Origin: JAXHUH01 sp034211175
GTDB taxonomy: Bacteria > Actinomycetota > Acidimicrobiia > Acidimicrobiales > CAIXPF01
Direction: 5' to 3'
NCBI GenBank assembly: GCA_034211175.1
Contig: JAXHUH010000241.1
Span: forward strand, 1-11,231
DNA length: 11,231 bases
Part shown: positions 7,100 through 11,231 of the stretch, piece after piece
How positions within the stretch are numbered: position 1 is the first letter of the stretch
How the letters are laid out: each line of letters starts with the position of its first letter
The notes under the pieces: model-generated
What the model was told of the DNA's origin: nothing
The model's input: only the letters and a program-made list of their open reading frames with translations
The model's database searches: none
Translations under genes and position numbers: made by a program

Positions 7100-7121
7100 G
7101 GCATCGGCCTCGGCCGGTGCC
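7100..7121 (+). terminator. GC-rich hairpin downstream of the ArsR-like gene
   Basis: GGCATCGGCC (7100-7109) and GGCCGGTGCC (7112-7121) form a nearly perfect stem of nine to ten pairs with one G:U. The hairpin begins 26 nt after the stop codon at 7072-7074. No U-tract follows, which is common in high-GC actinobacteria, so it is a candidate terminator only. Confidence 0.4.
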
Positions 7122-7172
7122 CCGATGGTGATCAGGTGTCGGCGTCGGGAGCGCCCACGTTGGTCACCCGAC

Positions 7173-7283
7173 CGTCGCGCCGAACCGCTCCAGCTCGCCG
7201 ACCTGGCCGGCCGGGCCGGGGTGATCGTGCGGACCTTCACCCGCCGGCTCCGCGAGCAGGTCAGCACGAGCGCCAATCAGCAG
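7173..7283 (+). pseudogene. Decayed fragment of an AraC-family DNA-binding domain
   Basis: Read in the frame of 7182, about 35 residues resemble the first helix-turn-helix of AraC/GlxA-type regulators: AEPLQLADLAGRAG, then VRTFTRRLREQVSTSANQ. In intact members this is followed by a Trp/Leu and the second helix-turn-helix with the LLE block, which is missing here; the reading turns into Arg/Pro-rich sequence. No matching N-terminal domain is found upstream, where the ArsR-like gene ends and a hairpin lies. The fragment therefore looks like a relic of a lost regulator. Similarity was judged by eye. Confidence 0.5.
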
Positions 7284-7348
7284 CCGGCTCGGCGCCGGGG
7301 TCGACCATGGGCGGTTGCCCGCTGTTGCTGCGTGCGCATGGCACGTCG

Positions 7349-8356
7349 TCAGCGGTCGGCGTGTGGTGCTGGGTGGTCGGCGAAGAACACCCACAGCTCC
7401 TCGGTGGCGTCGAGCGCGCCGGACGGCGCGTCGGTGTCGAGCAGGTGCTCGGTGAGGCGCCGCCGCTGGCCGCCGGGCCATTGGTGGCCGGCGCCGTCGA
7501 TGGTGATCAGCTCGACGGCCCGCCCGTCCGGGCAACCGGCCGACGTGCGGGTCATGTCCACGTCGACCACGCTCCGGATGTCGGTGGTCGGGGCGGCGCA
7601 GTCGGCGACGCCGCGCCAGCGGGCAACGACGTCCTCGACGGCCGGCCCGTCGAGGTCGAGGGGGACGTTGCCCTCGCCGCCGTTGTCGCGGCGGCCGGGG
7701 CCGCCGTCGAAGGGGACGCTCTCGTCGGCCGTGCCGTGGATGTGGAGGACCGACACCGGCGCAGGAGCGTCGCACTCACCGAGCAGGGTGGCGCCGACGG
7801 CGCCGATGGCCGCGAACCGGTCGGTGTCGCACGCCAGCCGGTAGGCCATCATGCCGCCGTTCGACATCCCGGCGACGGCGATCCGATCGGGGTCGATGTC
7901 GACGTCGTCGAGCGCGCCGATGTCGTCGAGGACCTCGAGCACGAACGCGACGTCGTCGACGTCGTTGGTGACCGACCGCCCGCAGCAGGCGTCGCTCACC
8001 GCCCAGGCGCGGTGGAGGGCGTCGGGGAAGGCGACGGCGAACCCCTCCCGGTCGGCCACCTCGTTCCAGCCGTAGGACCGCTCGGCCTGGCGCCCGCTAC
8101 CGCCGCCCCCGTGGAGGACGACGACCAGCGGCAGTGGTGACCCGTTGTCGGTGTCGGTGTCGGGTGGGAGGTGGAGCCGGTAGGTCCGCTCCGCGCCGTC
8201 GACCTCGATCGTCCGCGCCTGCGTGGCCGCCTCGTCGGCGTCGGCGTCGGCTCGCCCGCACGCGGCCGCGGCGAGCGCCAGGCACCCCAGTGCCACGATC
8301 CACCACCGCGTCGAACCCGCATCCCGACCGATCCGCTGTCCCGCTCGCTGCCCCAT
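7349..8356 (-). CDS. Secreted PHB-depolymerase/feruloyl-esterase-family alpha/beta hydrolase (LpqC-like)
   Basis: A 335-residue exported esterase of the COG3509 group. Residues 1-33 are a signal sequence: Arg-rich start, hydrophobic core WWIVALGCLALAAAAC, then an acidic Asp/Ala linker. Cys33 could be lipidated, although the position -3 residue is Ala rather than the usual Leu. The oxyanion-hole loop is VVLHGGGGSG. The nucleophile is Ser165 in GMSNGG, a likely acid is Asp211 in HIHGTADESV, and the base is His291 in GAGHQWPGG. Relatives hydrolyse polyhydroxybutyrate oligomers, feruloyl or other esters; the substrate here is unknown. The ATG at 8356 gives a sensible signal peptide; longer in-frame starts do not. 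It stands alone, 161 bp downstream of the small CxxC gene on the same strand. Confidence 0.88.
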   Translation of the reverse strand: MGQRAGQRIGRDAGSTRWWIVALGCLALAAAACGRADADADEAATQARTIEVDGAERTYRLHLPPDTDTDNGSPLPLVVVLHGGGGSGRQAERSYGWNEVADREGFAVAFPDALHRAWAVSDACCGRSVTNDVDDVAFVLEVLDDIGALDDVDIDPDRIAVAGMSNGGMMAYRLACDTDRFAAIGAVGATLLGECDAPAPVSVLHIHGTADESVPFDGGPGRRDNGGEGNVPLDLDGPAVEDVVARWRGVADCAAPTTDIRSVVDVDMTRTSAGCPDGRAVELITIDGAGHQWPGGQRRRLTEHLLDTDAPSGALDATEELWVFFADHPAPHADR

Positions 8357-8383
8357 GGCCCGAGCGTGGCGGCGGATCGTGTG

Positions 8384-8504
8384 AGCAGTCTGTGAGCCGA
8401 TCACGAGCGCCGACCGCCTCGCCGATGGGTGGGAGACCGCGAACGGGTGGGTGGTCGAGCGGACCTGTGCCGAGCGACGGTTCGCCCGGATCGCCGACGC
8501 GTGA
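8384..8504 (+). pseudogene. Possible C-terminal coding remnant, family unknown
   Basis: Between two minus-strand genes, a plus-strand frame runs from a stop near 8381 to TGA at 8502-8504. It reads ITSADRLADGWETANGW, then VVERTCAERRFARIADA, with nearly all codons ending in G or C. The composition is protein-like (Trp-Glu, Gly-Trp, ordered charges) but there is no start codon supported by signals and no family was recognised. It may be the end of a deleted gene or chance. Confidence 0.2.
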
Positions 8505-8517
8505 GCCATTGCCCGGC

Positions 8518-8724
8518 TCAGCCCATCCAGAAGCCCTTGCGGTGGGAGACGCCGAGCACCTTGCGGCACACGAGACAGAACCAGAGGTGGGCCTTGCCGA
8601 GTGATTCGGCCATGTCCTGGCGGTACACACCCTCGAGGGGGTGCTCGCAGTGCGGGCAGATCGGTTGTACCCCGTCGGTGGGGACGTAGATCGGGAGGCG
8701 CTTGTTCTGCGGTGCTCTGGCCAT
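8518..8724 (-). CDS. Small two-CxxC putative zinc-binding protein
   Basis: A 68-residue protein with two CxxC pairs, Cys23/Cys26 (ICPHCEHPLEG) and Cys50/Cys53 (FCLVCRKVLG), that probably form one zinc site. The stretch between them, VYRQDMAESLGKAHLW, is helical, and the end is basic and aromatic (SHRKGFWMG). I do not recognise a characterised family; it resembles short conserved hypothetical zinc-ribbon proteins. The ATG at 8724 is selected over the longer in-frame reading because a TACGGT box lies exactly 6 nt upstream, the same leaderless arrangement as aidB. Two intact CxxC knuckles together with that promoter box make a real gene likely despite its length. Confidence 0.75.
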   Translation of the reverse strand: MARAPQNKRLPIYVPTDGVQPICPHCEHPLEGVYRQDMAESLGKAHLWFCLVCRKVLGVSHRKGFWMG

Positions 8725-8730
8725 CGGCCG

Positions 8731-8736
8731 ACCGTA
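8731..8736 (-). promoter_or_regulatory. Leaderless promoter -10 box (TACGGT) for the CxxC gene
   Basis: On the minus strand TACGGT lies 6 nt before the ATG at 8724, separated by CGGCCG. The same hexamer and spacing occur before aidB and the membrane-protein gene. Confidence 0.5.
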
Positions 8737-8766
8737 GCCGTCGACCCGCACCGGGCCACGAGCCGG

Positions 8767-8896
8767 TCAGCCGGTGAGCCCGGCCCGGTGGGCGAGGATC
8801 GCGACCTGCACCTGGTTGCTGGCGGCGAGCTCGTCGAGCAGATGGCGCGTCGCGGTGGCCTCGCTCAGGTGGCGCGTCGCCGCAGGACGCCTCGAC
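8767..8896 (-). pseudogene. C-terminal fragment of a LuxR/NarL-type helix-turn-helix regulator
   Basis: The minus-strand frame ending at TGA 8767-8769 reads HLSEATATRHLLDELAASNQ followed by VQVAILAHRAGLTG. This matches the recognition-helix and last-helix region of LuxR/NarL DNA-binding domains, where LSEATVxxHL and a closing VQxxxLAxxxGL are usual. The preceding part of the domain (the GLSNxEIA helix) and any receiver domain are missing: upstream residues are Arg/Ala/Pro-rich and the next gene's stop at 8957-8959 is close. It is therefore best described as the remaining tail of a deleted regulator. It lies 42 bp upstream of the CxxC gene's start codon. An independent short functional peptide is unlikely. 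Confidence 0.55.
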
Positions 8897-8956
8897 GCGC
8901 TCGGCGCCATCGCAACCCTCATCGCGTCGTCGGCTGGGGTGCGTCGCCGGGGCTCG

Positions 8957-9307
8957 CTAGGCGAGGGTGGCGTCGAGGTGCTGGAGCAGGTCGTGGGCGG
9001 CCAGCTCGACCTCCTTGTGGCGCCACTGGGCGGCCCGGTAGCGGCAGGCGATGAGGCCCATGCGGTGGACGCGGCGGAAGTCGCCGTAGACGAACGCGTA
9101 GCGGGCCTTGGTGTGGTCGGTGGCGCCTTCGGTGAGCCCGAGGTGCCAGGCCGCGTAGTCGTCCCAGGAGTGGCGCTCGAGGTAGGCGTTCTCGTCGTCG
9201 GACCGGGGCTGGGCGTCGCCCCAGTCGCTCTCGATGACGTACTGGCGGGCGTCGATCAGCTCGTAGGCACGCTCGATGCCGGCGTCGTGACGGTGGTAGG
9301 TGGCCAT
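8957..9307 (-). CDS. Conserved hypothetical protein, about 116 residues
   Basis: A 116-residue soluble protein rich in aromatic, Asp, Glu and His residues. The sequence looks strongly constrained: RAYELIDARQYVIESDWGDAQ, then ENAYLERHSWDDYAAWHLGL, KARYAFVYGDFRRVHRMGLI and RAAQWRHKEVELAAHDLLQHL are the kind of blocks seen in a family of uncharacterised bacterial and archaeal proteins that I recall only as hypothetical. The helical C-terminus with LAAHDLLQHLD may dimerise. No catalytic motif or metal site is certain. The ATG at 9307 fits the conserved-looking N-terminus (MATYHRH); no TANNNT box at the usual spacing was found. It follows the frameshifted FMN-binding gene on the same strand after 85 bp, with a hairpin between them. 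Confidence 0.75.
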   Translation of the reverse strand: MATYHRHDAGIERAYELIDARQYVIESDWGDAQPRSDDENAYLERHSWDDYAAWHLGLTEGATDHTKARYAFVYGDFRRVHRMGLIACRYRAAQWRHKEVELAAHDLLQHLDATLA

Positions 9308-9362
9308 ATCAGGCCCGGTGGGTCGACGTCGGCGGCATGCGTGGGCTCTACCGCCGCGGCTG

Positions 9363-9391
9363 GCCCCGGAAACCTCGGGTCCGCCCGGGGC
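9363..9391 (-). terminator. Hairpin after the PPOX-like gene
   Basis: GCCCCGG at 9363-9369 and CCGGGGC at 9385-9391 pair perfectly over 7 bp, with a 15-nt loop. On the minus-strand transcript the stem starts 1 nt after the stop at 9393-9395. No U-tract follows, so termination is plausible but not proven. Confidence 0.4.
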
Positions 9392-9392
9392 G

Positions 9393-10003
9393 TCAGTAGA
9401 TGGTCTCGCGGAGGCGCAGGGGGTAGGCGGCGTCGTAGGCCGCGCCGTCGTACTCGCCGGACGTGATCAGCTCCATGATCTGGCCGACCGACGGCAGCTC
9501 CTTGGGGTCGCGGTGGAGGTCCGCGTCCCACAGCTTCGAGCGGACGAGCGCCTTCGGGCACTGGGTGTACACGGAGGTGGTCGTGACGACGATGGCGGTT
9601 GCCGGGACCTTGCCCTGCATCGTGAAGCTCTCGAGCAGCTCCGGGTCGGTCGAGATCTCGGCGGTGCCGTTGACCCGGAGGGTGATGCCGACGCCGGGGA
9701 CGAGGAACAGCAGGGCGATGCGGGGGTCGACGACGAGGTTGCGGAGCGTGTCGAGCCGGTTGTTGCCCCGGCGGTCGGGCATGATCAGCGTCCGCTCGTC
9801 GGCCACGCGCACGAACCCGGCCGGGTCACCTCGAGGCGTGCAGTCGAGCCCACCCGGCCCGACGAGGCGATGACCACGAACGGCGACGCGGCCACGTACT
9901 CCATGTGCAGCGGCGTCAGGTGATCGATCTCCTTGGTCACCGCGGCCGGCACCACCTCCCCGTACCGCGCCTCGAGCTCCTCCAGGGTCTTGATCACCGT
10001 CAC
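9393..10003 (-). pseudogene. Pyridoxamine 5'-phosphate oxidase-like FMN-binding protein, split by a one-base frameshift
   Basis: Two overlapping minus-strand frames together encode one protein of about 203 residues. The first part, from GTG 10003, reads VIKTLEELEARYGEVVP, then KEIDHLTPLHMEYVAASPFVVIASSG. The second part carries VADERTLIMPDRRGNNRLDTL, then DPRIALLFLVPGVGITLRVNG and ends at 9393. This is the layout of the PPOX-family proteins often annotated as MSMEG_1061-like, split-barrel flavin-binding enzymes of unknown substrate. Restoring one base in the CCCGGCCC run at 9853-9860 joins the halves through GLDCTPRGDPAGFVRVADER, the family's usual sequence. Both halves keep family-like sequence, so the lesion is recent or a sequencing error. 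A TACGAT box lies 7 nt before the GTG. Confidence 0.85.
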
Positions 10004-10010
10004 CCGGCCG

Positions 10011-10016
10011 ATCGTA
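10011..10016 (-). promoter_or_regulatory. Leaderless promoter -10 box (TACGAT) for the PPOX-like gene
   Basis: Minus-strand TACGAT ends 7 nt before GTG 10003. It argues for this start rather than the in-frame ATG at 10033, which lies upstream of the box. Confidence 0.5.
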
Positions 10017-10340
10017 GGTTGGCGGTCTGACACGGTCGACGGAGTTCGGTCAGGCGCGGTCGTTCAGTCCCGAACCGCGGCGATGCCGTGCAGCTTGTCG
10101 CACATCCAACGACACGCTCTCCAAAGGCTGCCTCCGGCTGGGGCCTCCACGTCGCGAACCCACGCGGAGCAGACGTGCGGTGAGTTCGGCTCCGCGATTC
10201 GTGCCGGGTGGCCTTCTTCCTCGACGCCAATGCATGCGGCCGTCGTCGAGCACGTTCGGGTCTTGTCGCAGCGTCGCACAGCGTGGTGACGCGGCGACGT
10301 GTGCGACGAGCGGGGGTCGCTGCACACGCGTGCTACTGGC
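10017..10340. other. 324-bp stretch without a supported gene
   Basis: Several frames are open here on the minus strand and one on the plus strand, but none has a recognised domain or start signals. The sequence looks slightly less GC-rich than the flanking genes and borders the toxin-antitoxin pair, so it may be acquired or decayed DNA. No tRNA, attachment-site-like repeat or transposase motif was seen. Confidence 0.4.
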
Positions 10341-10664
10341 ATGATGACCCGGATGGGCGCATCACCGACCGCCTCGCTGACGCTTGCGGGCCTTCGGCAG
10401 GCACGCGAGGAGATCGCAGGCGTCGCCTCGCGGCGCGGGGCCTCGAACATTCGCGTGTTCGGCTCGGTGGCTCGGGACGAGGCGACAGCATCGAGCGATG
10501 TCGACCTTCTGGTCGAGCTGGAGCCGGGCCGCAGCCTCGTCGACCTCGGTGGGCTGGTGATGGATCTGGCGGAGCTGTTGGGCGTCGACGTGGACGTGAT
10601 CACCGAGGGCGGTCTCACGCCGCGCATGCGCGCACGAGTTCTCGCTGAGGCCGTCCGCCTGTGA
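10341..10664 (+). CDS. mntA: MntA-type nucleotidyltransferase antitoxin
   Basis: A protein of up to 107 residues with a minimal DNA-polymerase-beta-type nucleotidyltransferase fold. The signature GS-x10-DxD is exact: Gly41-Ser42, then Asp53 and Asp55 in SSDVDLLV, with the third acidic residue Asp85 in VDVITEGG. The downstream GRSLVDLGGLVMDLAELLG is typical of MntA. In characterised type VII systems MntA AMPylates a Tyr near the active site of its HEPN partner and silences it. Three in-frame ATGs (10341, 10344, 10353) are possible; 10341 or 10344 follows a weak TACTGG at 10334, so the start is uncertain by up to four residues. It overlaps the HEPN gene by 4 bp, implying translational coupling. 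Codons with A or T at third position are somewhat more frequent than in the neighbours. Confidence 0.85.
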   Translation: MMTRMGASPTASLTLAGLRQAREEIAGVASRRGASNIRVFGSVARDEATASSDVDLLVELEPGRSLVDLGGLVMDLAELLGVDVDVITEGGLTPRMRARVLAEAVRL

Positions 10665-10996
10665 GGGACGACGAGGCCCGCGTCCTCGACATCGTCGAGA
10701 CGTGCGATCAGCTCATCGATCACATCGGCCGCGATCGAGCGCGGTTCATGGCGGATCCCGTCGCCCAGGCGGCGGCGCAACGGTGGCTCGAGATCATCGG
10801 CGAGGCTGCGGCCAGGCTGTCCGATGAGTTCAAGGCTTCGCACCCGGACGTTGCGTGGCGCGACCTCGTCGGCACGCGGAACGTCCTGGCCCATGGCTAC
10901 TTCAACGTCGACCACAGCATCGTCTGGTCCGCAGTTGTGAAGGACGTCCCCGAGCTGCGCCAAGCGCTCGCCGGGCCGCGTCCTACAGGCGGCTGA
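10661..10996 (+). CDS. hepT: HepT-type HEPN-domain toxin (DUF86)
   Basis: A 111-residue all-helical HEPN protein. The catalytic motif R-x4-H-x-Y is complete as RNVLAHGY: Arg73, His78 and Tyr80. In characterised HepT proteins the Arg and His carry out RNA cleavage and the Tyr is the residue AMPylated by MntA. RWLEIIGEAAARLSDEFK (41-58) is the usual central helix of DUF86 proteins. The GTG start at 10661 overlaps the antitoxin stop in GTGA. All expected active-site residues are present, so the toxin is probably functional. The target RNA in this host is unknown. Length agrees with the family (about 110 to 140). Confidence 0.88.
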   Translation: MRDDEARVLDIVETCDQLIDHIGRDRARFMADPVAQAAAQRWLEIIGEAAARLSDEFKASHPDVAWRDLVGTRNVLAHGYFNVDHSIVWSAVVKDVPELRQALAGPRPTGG

Positions 10997-11092
10997 GCAC
11001 GCGCCCGAACGCACACGCGCTCGTCGGACGTGCCGGTTGACCCTGAGCAGGCAGCGTCTTGCGGCGGTCGGGGTGCGCGCGTCAGGGCGTCG

Positions 11093-11110
11093 GGCCCAGT
11101 GCACAGGGCC
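11093..11110 (-). terminator. Hairpin just beyond the rnpB 3' end
   Basis: GGCCC at 11093-11097 pairs with GGGCC at 11106-11110, with an inner GT/AC pairing after one mismatch and a very tight loop. It lies just past the predicted RNA end in the direction of rnpB transcription. There is no U-run, so it is a weak candidate. Confidence 0.3.
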
Positions 11111-11112
11111 GG

Positions 11113-11231
11113 GTGGCGGTGAGTCGGCCTGTAGGCGGGGTTCTGTTCACGGGGCCCTCTCGGGACACCCGATCGGTGACCATCCATCTACGCGGCCCAC
11201 CTGGGGACATCGGGCGGACTACCCGTCCCCT
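11113..11231 (-). ncRNA. rnpB: RNase P RNA, type A, 3' part (5' end outside window)
   Basis: Read on the minus strand, the sequence contains the strongly conserved 3' end of bacterial RNase P RNA: ACAGAACCCCGCCTACAGG followed by CCGACTC (complement of about 11114-11142). This is the usual P15-P16 side and terminal strand of the catalytic core. The upstream conserved GATGGATGGTCACC block (complement near 11173-11187) also matches. The region 11188-11231 gives a G/C-rich stem sequence consistent with the same RNA. Type A is inferred from the actinobacterial setting and the presence of the terminal strand. RNase P RNA is the catalytic part of the enzyme that removes 5' leaders from tRNA precursors. 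The exact 3' end is approximate. No antisense gene is proposed. Confidence 0.9.

Noticed and set aside
6415..7104. Upstream extension of the MFS reading frame
   Set aside because: The frame is open but antisense to the ArsR-like gene; the promoter box and family-like N-terminus place the start at 6414.
8774..9466. Plus-strand frame opposite the 116-residue protein and PPOX-like gene
   Set aside because: Val/Gly/Arg-rich shadow of the well-supported minus-strand genes.
10064..10310. Minus-strand reading with AEPNSPHV, SLWRACRW and DKLHGIAAVRD
   Set aside because: It looks somewhat protein-like but no family, start signal or conserved motif could be named, and other frames are equally open.
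1..11231. Search for CRISPR arrays, tRNA genes, transposases and integrases
   Set aside because: No regularly spaced repeats, no TPsiC-like GGTTCGAATCC, and no DDE or tyrosine-recombinase motif were seen by eye.

Overview
The window is very GC-rich with strong G/C preference at third codon positions. It has no recognisable insertion sequence, phage gene or CRISPR array. Gene content and signals point to a high-GC actinobacterium: several genes have a TANNNT box 6 to 8 nt upstream of an ATG or GTG with no Shine-Dalgarno (leaderless transcription), and the 3' part of RNase P RNA is of bacterial type A. An Acidimicrobiia-like host is my guess from the style of the proteins, not something the sequence proves.

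Layout. 1-168: C-terminal tail of a Pro/Ala/Thr-rich protein. 179-291: two head-to-tail copies of a 52-bp repeat. 393-2343 (+): a coiled-coil/zinc-ribbon protein (COG1579 type), a small membrane protein and a histidine phosphatase. 2312-3304 (-): an EamA/DMT exporter-like protein, overlapping the phosphatase tail to tail. 3459-5117 (+): an AidB-type acyl-CoA dehydrogenase homologue, overlapping the next gene tail to tail. 5104-6414 (-): an MFS efflux protein, divergent from an ArsR-like regulator (6544-7074, +); two 12-bp palindromes flank the MFS -10 box. 7173-7283: a decayed AraC-type DNA-binding segment. 7349-8356 (-): a secreted PHB-depolymerase-family esterase. 8518-8724 (-): a small two-CxxC protein. 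8767-8896 (-): a LuxR-type C-terminal fragment. 8957-9307 (-): a conserved uncharacterised protein. 9393-10003 (-): an FMN-binding pyridoxamine-phosphate-oxidase-like gene split by a one-base frameshift. 10341-10996 (+): a MntA/HepT (nucleotidyltransferase/HEPN) toxin-antitoxin pair. About 11113 to the window end (-): 3' part of rnpB.

How it fits together. The zinc-ribbon gene, the phosphatase and rnpB resemble a neighbourhood I recall from other actinobacteria. Here about 8.7 kb of accessory genes, including efflux pumps, an alkylation-response protein, regulator fragments, a frameshifted enzyme and a toxin-antitoxin pair, lies between the phosphatase and rnpB. The best defined local circuit is the ArsR-like regulator with the divergent MFS pump and its paired operator. 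No wholly new multi-gene system was found. The most notable items are the paired operator, the complete type VII toxin-antitoxin motif set beside rnpB, the single-base frameshift, the regulator remnants and the upstream repeat pair.
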